From the NCBI RefSeq assembly GCF_000341345.1, contig NC_020302.1, positions 1,034,075 through 1,098,074 on the forward strand: a stretch of DNA of 64,000 nt. Reading direction: 5' to 3'. Positions 53,452-62,411 of this stretch are shown here, in pieces; position 1 is the stretch's first letter; each line of letters begins with the position of its first letter. This DNA comes from Corynebacterium halotolerans YIM 70093 = DSM 44683 (lineage in GTDB: Bacteria; Actinomycetota; Actinomycetes; Mycobacteriales; Mycobacteriaceae). Under the pieces are notes generated by a model that was given only the letters and a program-made list of their open reading frames with translations, had not been told where the DNA came from and did not search any database. Both the position numbers and the translations under genes were made by a program.

Positions 53452-54208
53452 CTCCCTGTCCTCCTCGTGCCTCCGCCTCGTAGCGGAGAAAGAGGGTGTC
53501 ATCCTCGGCCATGATCCCCTTCAACTCGAACCGGTTGATCCCCGCTCCCTCCGGGGTCACTGCAACCGGTAGCCGGTCGCCGCCCATCAGCGGTGACATG
53601 GACAGACACAGCTCATCGAGGCGGTCTGCTGCGACGAGTTCCCCGAGCCAGGTGGGACCGCCCTCACAAAGCACCACGTGGTGGCCCAGTTCCGCCAGGG
53701 CCCGCAGTGCCGCCGCCGGCTCAACGCGCTCGTCACCGGCTACCACGACAGTGGCGAATCGTTCAGCTTCGGCCAGTCGCTCCGGGTCCGCCGCCGCGCA
53801 GGTGATCACGTGGGTGGGAGCGTCCTCGGGAGCGTCAGCGAACAGGCTCGCCGTCCAGTCGAGTTCCAGGCTCCGGCTGATCACGGCGACCGGCGGATTC
53901 GGTGGCTGTCCGAGGCGTCGTCGCTGTGCCTGCGCCTGCTCGGACAGCCTCACCCGCCCGTACCCCTCGCGGCGCACCGTTTCCGCACCCACCAGCACGA
54001 TGTCGGCGATCTGGCGCATTGCGCGGAACAGCGCCTGGTCGGGCCGGGTGGACAGGGCACCGACCCGGCCACCTATCGCCGCCGTGCCGTCGAGCCCGGC
54101 GACCATGTGCCCGGTCACCCAGCACTCATGCCGCGGTCGGGAACGGTCGACTTCCAGGTACGGGGCGAGCGGATCAGAAATCTCTGCACCGAACTCGAGG
54201 ATGTTCAT
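53444..54208 (-). CDS. RibD C-terminal-domain (pyrimidine reductase-like) protein
   Basis: The 254-residue protein has the RibD C-terminal/dihydrofolate-reductase-like pattern, WVTGHMVAGLDGTAAIGGRVG, DIVLVGAETVRREGYG, and LCEGGPTWLGELVAADRLDELCLSMSPLMGGD. The N-terminal deaminase domain of bifunctional RibD is absent, so it is a stand-alone reductase that probably uses NADPH. Its 3' end overlaps the flavin-reductase gene by 8 nt. With the neighbouring OYE and cyclase genes it forms a redox cluster. Confidence 0.82.
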   Translation of the reverse strand: MNILEFGAEISDPLAPYLEVDRSRPRHECWVTGHMVAGLDGTAAIGGRVGALSTRPDQALFRAMRQIADIVLVGAETVRREGYGRVRLSEQAQAQRRRLGQPPNPPVAVISRSLELDWTASLFADAPEDAPTHVITCAAADPERLAEAERFATVVVAGDERVEPAAALRALAELGHHVVLCEGGPTWLGELVAADRLDELCLSMSPLMGGDRLPVAVTPEGAGINRFELKGIMAEDDTLFLRYEAEARGGQGDE

Positions 54209-54344
54209 GCCCCAAGGCTACGGAAATGCCGCGGCGTCGGCCGGGAAGCAGCGGCACCTGATGTTGACGGCGCTCACCCAACCAACCTTGACCCGTTGAG
54301 CACTTCACAGGCTTTTCGGGCACCCGGCGCTGAATCCGCCACCA

Positions 54345-56348
54345 CTATCCCCAGTCGACCTCGCCGTAACCGGACTCCCGGAACCGCAGGTACTCGCCGA
54401 CGACGGCGGCCCCCAGGTCGTCGAGATCCGGGGCGGTGACACGTCCGCCCACGCGGTCCGCGAGCTGATCGAGGAAGTTCTTCAGGCCCGGGTCGTCGCC
54501 CAGTCGGAAGAACGTCGTGCGGGCGCCGCGCCGGGTGACCCGGTCCAGCTGGGTCACGGTGCGGCGCAGGGTCTCGGGGTGCGTCGGCCAGTCGAACCAG
54601 GAGTGGCCCTGTTCCTCCAGGTGTGCCGTCGGCTCGCCGTCGGTGACGATCAGCAGTGTCGGATCCATGCTCGGGTGCCGGGCGAAGAACCGCTCCGCGA
54701 GCAGCAGACCGTGGTGGAGGTTGGTGCCCTGCTCGTGCACCGGCGGCAGCGCCGTGAGTTCGTCGATGCCCATGTTCATGGCCAGTCGCCCGAAGCTGAT
54801 CAGCGCGAGTTCGTCGCCCCTAAACCGTGTCGAGACGAGATGGTGGAGGGCCAGCGCGGTGCGTTTCATCGGCACCCAGCGCCCCTCGGCGGCCATGGAG
54901 AAGGACGTGTCGACGAGCAGTGCGACCGCCGACTGCGTGCGCGCCTCGGTCTCGACGACCTCGACGTCGCGCACCTCGATGCGCAGCCGGTTGGAGGCGT
55001 CCGAACCTTCGGCGGCGGTGCGCTGCAGCGCGTTCGTCACCGTCCTCGTCACGTCCCACGGCTGGGTGTCACCGAACTCCCACGGACGCGTTGCCCCGGT
55101 CTGCTCACCGGAGGCGCCGGCGAGCTGCGCGTCACGGGCCCCGCTGCGGGCGGTGAGGTTCTTCGCGGCGTCGTTGAGCAGGGTCTTGCCCAGGCGTCGC
55201 ATCGCCTGCGGGGACAGTCGCAGCGACCCGTCCGCGCCGTTGCGCAGCAGTCCGCTCTCGCGCATGGCGCGTTCGAGCTGCGCGAGCGTCTCCGCCGACA
55301 CCGACGCCTCGTCGCCGAGCTGGCGGTTGATCGCCTCGAGGTCGATGTCGGACGGGCGCGCGCCGGAATAGGCCTGGCTGAGCTGCTCACTCAGCGCGTC
55401 GAGTTCGGCGATGTCCTGCACCGCGCCGGTGCCGTCGCCGAGTCCCAGGCCCTGCTCGCCGGAGAAGTCCTCGGAGCCCGACCAGTCGAGGTCGGGACGC
55501 ATCGCCTGCAGGTTGCCGGCGAGCGCGCCCAGCTGATCCATCAGCTCCGGGGAGCCGAACGCCTGCGCCGACAGTTCCATGAGCTCGCGCCGCTGTTCCT
55601 CGGTCATCGAGTTCAACATCCGCTGCGCGGCGGCGGAACGCTGCGCCAGTGCATCGATCAACTCATCGATGTTCCGGGGGTTCTCCGGGAACTGGTCGCC
55701 ATGCCGGGCCATGAACTCGGCGAAATCCTCGTCGGTGTCCTCGCCGCGGCGGTGCTTCTCGAGCAGTTCGTTGAGGTCGGTGAGCATCTCCCTGATCGCC
55801 GCGCGGTCTTCGTCGGTGGCGCCCTCGAGGGCCTGCTTCATGCCGGAGAACTGCTGGTCCAGCATCTCGCGCCCCAGCAGGTCCTTGATCTGCTCGAATT
55901 TCTCCCGCGCGTCCGTGGACTGCCAGTCATACCCGGACAGCTCGTTGACCGCAGCGGCGGTGGAGGTCGGCAGGTTGTCCATCTGCATCTCACGGAAGGC
56001 GCGGTCGGTGTCGTCCATGGTGACGTCGCGCGCGAGCTGCTTGCGTTCGTCGAGCACGGCGTCGTCGAGAAGCTTCTTGATGTCGCGCAGTGTGCCGCCC
56101 AGGTTGTGCCGCTGCAGCAGTTCCCGGCGCCGCTCGGCGACCCGCCGGGCGAGGTCGTCGTAGCCCTCCCGGCCGCGTCCGCCGCGGCGCAGGTACTCCC
56201 GCAGGGCCTGCTCGGGGGAGTAGCCGGCCATGACCTCCTCGGCGATGGCGTCGAGTGCCTCCGCCAGGTCGACCGGGGGAGCCAGCGGATCCGGGCCGCC
56301 GGTGTAGCGGCCGTAACGGGAGCGGCGGTGTCCGGGACTGTGTGGCAT
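54345..56348 (-). CDS. VWA-domain protein of a MoxR-type ATPase pair
   Basis: The 667-residue protein has a long charged N-terminal half (Glu/Arg/Gln-rich, probably helical) and a C-terminal von Willebrand A domain near residues 460-660 with the MIDAS start LLVDTSFSMAAEGRW, and TLLIVTDGEPTAH. The AAA partner is upstream by 10 nt. The pair is related to magnesium-chelatase ChlD/ChlI architecture, but no chlorophyll gene is nearby, so it is the MoxR-type. ATG 56348 has GAGGAGG upstream; a longer frame overlapping the AAA gene is a shadow. Confidence 0.85.
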   Translation of the reverse strand: MPHSPGHRRSRYGRYTGGPDPLAPPVDLAEALDAIAEEVMAGYSPEQALREYLRRGGRGREGYDDLARRVAERRRELLQRHNLGGTLRDIKKLLDDAVLDERKQLARDVTMDDTDRAFREMQMDNLPTSTAAAVNELSGYDWQSTDAREKFEQIKDLLGREMLDQQFSGMKQALEGATDEDRAAIREMLTDLNELLEKHRRGEDTDEDFAEFMARHGDQFPENPRNIDELIDALAQRSAAAQRMLNSMTEEQRRELMELSAQAFGSPELMDQLGALAGNLQAMRPDLDWSGSEDFSGEQGLGLGDGTGAVQDIAELDALSEQLSQAYSGARPSDIDLEAINRQLGDEASVSAETLAQLERAMRESGLLRNGADGSLRLSPQAMRRLGKTLLNDAAKNLTARSGARDAQLAGASGEQTGATRPWEFGDTQPWDVTRTVTNALQRTAAEGSDASNRLRIEVRDVEVVETEARTQSAVALLVDTSFSMAAEGRWVPMKRTALALHHLVSTRFRGDELALISFGRLAMNMGIDELTALPPVHEQGTNLHHGLLLAERFFARHPSMDPTLLIVTDGEPTAHLEEQGHSWFDWPTHPETLRRTVTQLDRVTRRGARTTFFRLGDDPGLKNFLDQLADRVGGRVTAPDLDDLGAAVVGEYLRFRESGYGEVDWG

Positions 56349-56358
56349 GTCGGCCTCC

Positions 56359-57747
56359 TCAGCCGTAGATGGTCTCGCCCTCGCCGGAATCCTTCGCGAT
56401 CTTCCGGGCGAGGTAGAGCGCCTCGAATGCGAGCTCGATCGCGCTGGCGCGCGTTCCCTCGTCGGTGGCGCCGAACGTGTCGGCGATCCGGTCGTACAGG
56501 TCGGACTCACCGAGATCGGGCAGGCCGGCGAGGAACTCGGCCGCGGTGACCTGCTCGCCGGTGGAGACGGTGGTGGTGCCGTCCAGGGCCTCGACCAGCG
56601 GCGAGAAGTCGGTGCCGCGCAGGTGCGCGCGTACCGCCTCCGCGGTGGCGGTGCGCAGCAGGTATCCCAGCACCTCCCACTCGCGGCCCTCCTCACCGGA
56701 CTCGAACTCGATCTTGCCGCCGAGCACGTCGACGGCCGCCTCGAGGTCGACCAGCCGCGCGACCGCCTGCTCCTCGCCCCGGATGGTGGCGCGGTGCCGG
56801 GCCGCGGCCGCGACGGTCTCCGCGCCCGCGATGGCGAAGCGCGCCGAGACACCGGCGCGCTGGTTGACCGCCGGGGATTCGCGCAGGGCGCGGGTGTAGC
56901 GGGCCAGGATCTCCATGAGCACCGGCGGCACGTGGGCGACCAGGTCGGCCTCCTGCTCAATGACCGCGATCTCGTCGTCCAGCGCGATGGGGTAGTGGGT
57001 GCGGATCTCCGCGCCGAAGCGGTCCTTGAGCGGGGTGATGATGCGGCCGCGGTTCGTGTAGTCCTCGGGGTTCGCCGAGGCGACGACGAGCAGGTCGAGC
57101 GGCAGGCGCAGCATGTAGCCACGGATCTGCACGTCGCGCTCCTCCATGACGTTGAGCATGGAGACCTGGATCCGTTCGGCGAGGTCGGGCAGCTCGTTGA
57201 TCGCCACGATGCCGCGGTTGGAGCGCGGGACGAGGCCGTAGTGGATGGTCTCGGGATCGCCCAGTCGGCGTCCCTCGGCCACCTTCATGGGATCGACGTC
57301 GCCGATGAGGTCGGCCACCGACGTGTCCGGCGTGGCGAGCTTCTCGGCGTAGCGGTCCTCACGGTGGACCCAGGTGACCGGCAGGGCGTCGCCCTCCTCC
57401 TCGATCCGTCGGCGCGTCGCCTCGGTGATGGGGTCGAAGGGGTGCTCGCGCAGGTCCGAGTCCGCGACGGTCGGCATCCACTCGTCGAGCAGACCGGTCA
57501 TCGCCCGCAGCAGGCGGGTCTTTCCCTGTCCGCGCTCACCGAGCAGCACGATGTCGTGCCCGGCGATCAGCGCGCGCTCGACCTGGGGGATCACGGTGTG
57601 CTGGAGACCGTGGAGACCCGGCCAGGGGTCCTCTCCGGCGGACAGCATGGCGAGCAGATTCTCGCGGATCTCGGCCCGCAGGGGACGGTGGGTGTAACCG
57701 GCGGCCCGCAGCTCACCGATCGTGGACACATTGGGCGAAGGATTCAC
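56359..57747 (-). CDS. Magnesium chelatase-like AAA+ ATPase
   Basis: The 462-residue protein has the P-loop GHDIVLLGERGQGKTRLLRAM near residue 65, Walker B GIVAINELPDL near 175, and sensor-1 region LLVVASANPEDYTNRG near 220, typical of MoxR/ChlI-like ATPases. It lies 10 nt upstream of the VWA gene. Such pairs assemble or remodel proteins or metal centres. The GTG start at 57747 is preceded by only weak Shine-Dalgarno sequence. Confidence 0.88.
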   Translation of the reverse strand: MNPSPNVSTIGELRAAGYTHRPLRAEIRENLLAMLSAGEDPWPGLHGLQHTVIPQVERALIAGHDIVLLGERGQGKTRLLRAMTGLLDEWMPTVADSDLREHPFDPITEATRRRIEEEGDALPVTWVHREDRYAEKLATPDTSVADLIGDVDPMKVAEGRRLGDPETIHYGLVPRSNRGIVAINELPDLAERIQVSMLNVMEERDVQIRGYMLRLPLDLLVVASANPEDYTNRGRIITPLKDRFGAEIRTHYPIALDDEIAVIEQEADLVAHVPPVLMEILARYTRALRESPAVNQRAGVSARFAIAGAETVAAAARHRATIRGEEQAVARLVDLEAAVDVLGGKIEFESGEEGREWEVLGYLLRTATAEAVRAHLRGTDFSPLVEALDGTTTVSTGEQVTAAEFLAGLPDLGESDLYDRIADTFGATDEGTRASAIELAFEALYLARKIAKDSGEGETIYG

Positions 57748-57869
57748 AACCTCAGGCTAGCCCCTGAAAGCGCACTGGTCGACCATGTTTGTCATGCCCG
57801 GAAACGCCCGGGAGTGAAAACACACTATGAGCCAGGCAACAGGTGGTTGCTGTGGGTATGCTCCGGACG

Positions 57870-58586
57870 ATGGGCACAGACAACGTCACTGAGAACGGCA
57901 CCGAAAACGCAATCGGCAATGTGGCAGCTCCCGCGGCGGGTGACCTGCCCGCACGCTCGACCCTGATCATCCTGGTGCGCCACGGCGTCACCCCCACCAC
58001 CGGCCAGGTGCTGCCCGGCCGCACTCCCGGCCTTCACCTGAGCGAGGCCGGGGAGGAGCAGGCGCGCGGGGTGGCGGAGCGCCTCGACGGGCTGCCGCTG
58101 GCCGCGATCTATTCGTCACCGATGGAGCGTGCCGTGGAGACCTCCCGGCCCACGGCGGAGCGTTTCGGGCTGTCCCCGGTCACCTGTGAGGGCATCGTGG
58201 AATGTGACTTCGGTGAGTGGACGGGCGCACAGCTCGCGGAACTCAGCAAGCTGCCCGAGTGGCAGAACGTCCAGAAAACTCCGTCGTCGTTTCGCTTTCC
58301 CGGTGGTGAGAGCTTCACCGAGATGCAGGATCGCATGGTCGGGTCTCTCGGGGACATCGCCGCCCGGCACAAGGGGGAGGTGGTCGCGTGCTTCAGCCAC
58401 GCTGACCCGATCAAGACCGTGATCGCGCACCTTTCCGGCACACCACTCGACTCGTTTCAGCGCATCAGTACCGATCCCGCCTCGATCTCGGTTGCGGAGT
58501 TCGCCCCCGACGGCTCGTCCAGGATGGTGTTGACCAACTCACGGACGGGCTCGCTGCAGTACCTCCGGGAAGTGGCGCAACCGTGA
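57870..58586 (+). CDS. Histidine phosphatase, MSMEG_4193-like
   Basis: The 238-residue protein has the phosphatase RHG motif in LIILVRHGVTPTTGQVLPGRTPGLHLSEAG near residue 37 and a second His in VVACFSHADPIK near 180. The IYSSPMERAVET segment and GEWTGAQLAEL match MSMEG_4193-type phosphatases linked to SCO1664-type genes. I chose ATG 57870 because TATGCT begins 13 nt before it; an upstream ATG at 57858 lies inside the -10. Its stop overlaps the next gene's GTG by 4 nt. Confidence 0.88.
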   Translation: MGTDNVTENGTENAIGNVAAPAAGDLPARSTLIILVRHGVTPTTGQVLPGRTPGLHLSEAGEEQARGVAERLDGLPLAAIYSSPMERAVETSRPTAERFGLSPVTCEGIVECDFGEWTGAQLAELSKLPEWQNVQKTPSSFRFPGGESFTEMQDRMVGSLGDIAARHKGEVVACFSHADPIKTVIAHLSGTPLDSFQRISTDPASISVAEFAPDGSSRMVLTNSRTGSLQYLREVAQP

Positions 58587-59299
58587 CAGCCCCGACGCCG
58601 CCTTTCAGCCGGGAGCTCGACCTGCTGGCGAACGGGGAGCTGGGCATCGTCGCCCAACTCGTGGAGTCGAGCAATATCGGCTTCGTGCTGGACGCCACCT
58701 GCGGCGAGGAGTACGGCTGGGCGGTCTACAAGCCGGAGACGGGGGAACGGCCGCTCCACGACTTCCCGCCGGGATTGCATGCCCGCGAAGAAGCAGCGTT
58801 CCTCCTGAGCGGATATCTCGGATGGCGCATCGTGCCGCCGACCGTGACCCGGTATGACGGGCCCTTCGGCGTCGGCTCATTGCAGTGGTACGTCGAGAAC
58901 GACGGGATGCACTACTTCCCACTGCTGGAGACCCGCCCCGACCTGCACGAGCAGTTCCGGCGCATGGCGGTGTTCGACATCCTCACCAACAACACTGACC
59001 GTAAGTCAGGACACGTGCTGCTCGACGCCGATGACCATGTCTGGGGTATCGACCACGGACTGTGCTTCAGCGCCGGGCCCAAGTTGCGCACGGTCATCTG
59101 GGACTTCGCGGGGGAGGAGATCGACGGGTCGCTGCTTGCCGCGGTCGAGCCGCTGATGCGGGAGGTGCCTGACGACGTTGCCGCGCTACTCGACGCCGAG
59201 GAGGTGGAGGCCTTGCGCCGGCGCGCCTCCCGCCTGGTGCGCCTGCCCTATTTCCCGCACCCCAGGTCGCACTACCACTATCCCTGGCCGCTGATCTGA
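58583..59299 (+). CDS. SCO1664-family protein
   Basis: The 238-residue protein matches the actinobacterial SCO1664 family, with a PI3K/PI4K-like or kinase-like core (MAVFDILTNNTDRKSGHVLLDADDHVWGIDHGLCF). The D-x-L-x-N-N-T-D-R-K-x-G-H and G-I-D-H-G motifs resemble catalytic and metal-binding loops of that fold. The usual neighbours in Streptomyces are DUF3090 and a phosphatase; here DUF3090 is absent and the gene overlaps the phosphatase directly. Function unknown. Confidence 0.82.
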   Translation: MTAPTPPFSRELDLLANGELGIVAQLVESSNIGFVLDATCGEEYGWAVYKPETGERPLHDFPPGLHAREEAAFLLSGYLGWRIVPPTVTRYDGPFGVGSLQWYVENDGMHYFPLLETRPDLHEQFRRMAVFDILTNNTDRKSGHVLLDADDHVWGIDHGLCFSAGPKLRTVIWDFAGEEIDGSLLAAVEPLMREVPDDVAALLDAEEVEALRRRASRLVRLPYFPHPRSHYHYPWPLI

Positions 59300-59497
59300 G
59301 GATGCGGGATCACCGGACGAGGCATCCGGTGTCGTTATCCGGCTGGTTTCCGTCATTGAGTCACACCGCCGGCATCGTTCAGCCGGGTCGAGGCCTCACG
59401 GAATACCACTGCCGGAGCGACGTTCGCCTGGTGAGCTTCCTTCGCCCACCCGATACGTCCGGGGGTCGTCGACGCCCGAGGCCCCTCGCCGGGAACA

Positions 59498-60388
59498 TCA
59501 CCGGCTCAAGCCGGGCTTTCCCAGGAAGTCCACCAACTCTGCGTTGATCCGGTGAGGCTGTTCGAGGTGGAGCCAATGAGACGCATTCTCGACGACCACT
59601 AAACGACCGTCGTCGCACAACTCAAGGGCCCGTTCGGCGATGTGGAGCTCAAGGGCGGCGTCGTTTTCACCCCAGAGGATGAGCGTGGGGGGCGTTATGC
59701 GGGCCGGCGGAGCTTCTTCCCGACGAACCAGGGCCCGGTAATAGTTGAGCATGCCCGTCAGGGAACCCGGGTGCGACCATGCCGCGGCGTACCGGTCGAG
59801 GTCCCCGGGGTCGAAGGTGCCCTCCCGGGCGGTCCTTCGCATCATCGCTCGGAGGGCGGTGAAGTTGAATGAACCGAGCACCGCCTCCGGTACCAGCGGC
59901 AGCTGGAAGAAGGCGGCATAGGTGCTGCGCAGGGCCTGCGACGGATGCCTGAGTACCTGCCGGAGCCAGACACCGGGGTGAGGCGCGTCCATCACCACCA
60001 GGTGCCTGAGCCGCTCGGGGTGGCGCGCCGCGACCCACCAGGAGATGACGCCACCCCAGTCATGACCGACAAGGTGGAAGCGGTCGGCGTCGTAGGCATC
60101 CGCGAGCGCGACGACGTCGTCGGCGAGGATATCGAGCTGGTATGCGGCGACCCCCTGCGGGACCTCGCTGTCGTTGTAACCGCGCAGGTCCGGCACCACG
60201 ACGTGGTAACCAACCTCAGCCAAGGCGTTGATCTGGCGGCGCCATCCCCACCAGAACTCAGGGAAACCGTGCAGCAGGAGGACGAGAGGAGCGTCAGGCT
60301 CGCCTGCCTCGACCACATGCAGTCTCACGCCGTTGGCGGTGAGCATGGTCTCGCGCCAACCGGGTTCAAGCAATGCTGAATCGGCCAT
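59498..60388 (-). CDS. Alpha/beta hydrolase, epoxide hydrolase-like
   Basis: The 296-residue protein has LLHGFPEFWWGWRRQINAL (oxyanion-side HGFP) near residue 38, the nucleophile elbow VGHDWGGVISWWVAARHPE with Asp near 105, and a C-terminal His in ENASHWLHLEQP near 280. These match epoxide hydrolases and haloalkane dehalogenase-like enzymes. The nucleophile is Asp (HDWGG), as in epoxide hydrolases. ATG has a GAAGGAA-type site. The substrate is not known. Confidence 0.87.
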   Translation of the reverse strand: MADSALLEPGWRETMLTANGVRLHVVEAGEPDAPLVLLLHGFPEFWWGWRRQINALAEVGYHVVVPDLRGYNDSEVPQGVAAYQLDILADDVVALADAYDADRFHLVGHDWGGVISWWVAARHPERLRHLVVMDAPHPGVWLRQVLRHPSQALRSTYAAFFQLPLVPEAVLGSFNFTALRAMMRRTAREGTFDPGDLDRYAAAWSHPGSLTGMLNYYRALVRREEAPPARITPPTLILWGENDAALELHIAERALELCDDGRLVVVENASHWLHLEQPHRINAELVDFLGKPGLSR

Positions 60389-60694
60389 GTTTTTCCTTCG
60401 CAGAAGGTTCGGAAAGACTCTCTCGCCCCGGGCCCACCGCGGGTGAGCCTTGTGATCAGCTGAAGCCCGAGTCTACGTCGAGAAGCGCGCGAGTGTCGGG
60501 AAGGGAGAAGAAGACGACGCCGCACGGAACCCCGACCACGAAGCACGCCGTGGGGTGCCGGGATATGCGAGGAGGATCCGGCGGGCGCCGCAGCGGTTGA
60601 CAGATCCCCTCGACGTACTACGCCAGCGCTGGGGCACCGGCGTGGTACGGGGCGGACTGCTCCCGGCGATCCAGTCGATCACCAGGTGCTTTCC
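60389..60694. other. 306-nt gap
   Basis: Short frames here (including one reading TDPLDVLRQRWGTGVVRGGLLPAIQ on the plus strand) might be a decayed gene, but no family is recognised. The promoter of the epoxide hydrolase-like gene must lie at its left end. Confidence 0.3.
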
Positions 60695-62056
60695 CTAGCT
60701 GTCGTCGCCGAGTGGAACGATGATCAGTTCGGTGGCGTCCTCCATCAGCTTCTCCGCGGCCAGTTGCTCCTGGGCGGTGGCGTCGACGGGCTTCTGCTCA
60801 ACCTGGATGACCTGCTGGTCGCCAGTGGAGTCGACCTGCGGCGCCATGGTGCGTGCCTTGGGGGAGCCGGTGTCGATGCCGAAGAAGGTGTCCAGGCCCT
60901 TCACGTTGAACTGGGTGGACATGTACCGGCTGTTGTTGCCGGTGTTCCACTGGGAGACGACCAGATCCAGGTTGTCGAGGGTCGACCCCGGCGTTATGTA
61001 GCCGCCGTAGAGCTGGGTGAAGTTCCCGGGGTTCTGTTCGGCGCCCCAGCCGCCGAAGCCGGCGACGACGACATTGGCCGGCGTGATCTCATTCCAGTCC
61101 CGGGCGATCTCCTCGGAGATCCGCACCTCGATCGCCATGGTCTCCGCATTGAACATGGCGAGCACCCAATGACCCTGGATATAACGCAGGGACATCTCCC
61201 CGGCCCGGACCTGGTCGCCGAGGATCGGGCTGGCGGTTTTCCCCCAGGTGCCGGTGCCGTCATCGTTCAGGCGGTAGTGCTGCCATGCTGTGCGGTCGCC
61301 GATGTCCCCGGGGAGGAATCGGGCCAGGTAGACATCATCCCGGCGCTGAAAGGACGAGGACATCATGTAGACGTAGCCGTCCGGTCCCTGTTCCCAGGTG
61401 ATGAGTTGGGCCTTGCCTTCCAGATAATTGGCCGGGGTGGTGCTCACGCTCTGCCACGTCGCCCCCTGGTCAGTGGATGCCCAGATCTGCGTGCGCAGGA
61501 CATTGCCGACGCCCTCGTTCCACATGGCCTGCATGTACAGGGTGCCGTCGAGGTTGATGATGTCCGAGGGCAGGAGAGTCAGCCCGCGGTTGTTGTGGGT
61601 GTAGTCCACCAGCTGCTCAACCCGCTCGCCCTCATTGAGCGGGCGTTTGATCACGATGCGTCCATCCTGGTCCAGTTCGGCGACGACACCGACCGGACTC
61701 ATCCACTCGCCCTGCCCGAAGTTCGCCCCGCGGAACGAGTCCCCGAAGATGATGGCGAATTCCCCGCCGTCTCCCAGCGATGTCATCGTGCCGAGGTCTC
61801 CGGTCATGACGCCGACGTGGTCGGAGATGCCCGGGCCGAGCAGATCGCCGATCAGATTGACGACCAGCCCATCGGAAACGTCAGGGGCCCACGGAGTGGT
61901 GGGACCGGAGGGGCTGGATGAGCTGGATGACAGCGAAGAACCTGATGACAGGGAGGATTGTGCCGAGGCGACGGCACCGGTTGCCGCAGGCGTGATGAGG
62001 CCGTAGGCGAGGGCGCTGGCCAAGGTCAGCGCGATGGTGGGAAGGGACTTCTTCAC
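60695..62056 (-). CDS. Secreted DUF4185-domain protein
   Basis: The 453-residue precursor has a Sec signal (KKSLPTIALTLASALAYGL, cleavage near residue 32 after VASA), then a Ser-rich stretch and a DUF4185 beta-propeller-like domain (FAIIFGDSFRGANFG, DIINLDGTLYMQAMWNEG, IWASTDQGATW). DUF4185 proteins are secreted by actinobacteria and may act on glycans, but none is assigned here. GTG start at 62056 with GAAAAGAA site. Function unknown. Confidence 0.82.
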   Translation of the reverse strand: MKKSLPTIALTLASALAYGLITPAATGAVASAQSSLSSGSSLSSSSSSPSGPTTPWAPDVSDGLVVNLIGDLLGPGISDHVGVMTGDLGTMTSLGDGGEFAIIFGDSFRGANFGQGEWMSPVGVVAELDQDGRIVIKRPLNEGERVEQLVDYTHNNRGLTLLPSDIINLDGTLYMQAMWNEGVGNVLRTQIWASTDQGATWQSVSTTPANYLEGKAQLITWEQGPDGYVYMMSSSFQRRDDVYLARFLPGDIGDRTAWQHYRLNDDGTGTWGKTASPILGDQVRAGEMSLRYIQGHWVLAMFNAETMAIEVRISEEIARDWNEITPANVVVAGFGGWGAEQNPGNFTQLYGGYITPGSTLDNLDLVVSQWNTGNNSRYMSTQFNVKGLDTFFGIDTGSPKARTMAPQVDSTGDQQVIQVEQKPVDATAQEQLAAEKLMEDATELIIVPLGDDS

Positions 62057-62393
62057 AGTATGTTCTTTTCGGGGTTTCGGAGAGACCGGCGTATCGGGTT
62101 CGCCGCAGTGGACCGAGCGGAAACATTATCAACAGAACGTGGTGCGCGCTGTGATACGAGATATTTCTGTGCCGGAAGGGCAGCGGTCACCCGGTGTTTT
62201 CCCGTCACTACGGCCGAGCTCTCAGTGGGCCCCATCTGATGCGTCGCCGACCCCGGTTGCCGTACCCGTGAGACGCCGGCCCCGCCCGCCCACCGCGGTT
62301 TTCACTACGCTGAAAAGTATCCGATTTTCGTCTCGGACCTCGTAGTCCGATGGTTGCAGCGAGGTAAGACGCATCAACACGCACGAGTCGCCC
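62057..62393. other. 337-nt divergent promoter gap
   Basis: No gene is visible between the divergent DUF4185 and phosphatase-like genes. A weak ACCTCG ... CGAGGT hairpin (about 62338-62366) and an AT-richer patch near 62310-62340 may be regulatory. Confidence 0.35.
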
Positions 62394-62411
62394 GTGGATC
62401 CTGATCCACGG
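62392..62411. repeat. Perfect hairpin over the start of the EEP-family gene
   Basis: CCGTGGATC CT GATCCACGG is a perfect 9-bp inverted repeat that encloses the annotated GTG at 62394. If that start is used, the start codon is buried in a hairpin. Confidence 0.7.

Noticed and set aside
54345..57122. A 925-codon frame continuing upstream of the VWA gene through the AAA gene.
   Set aside because: The upstream part is the shifted shadow of the AAA gene; the VWA protein starts at 56348 after a ribosome site.
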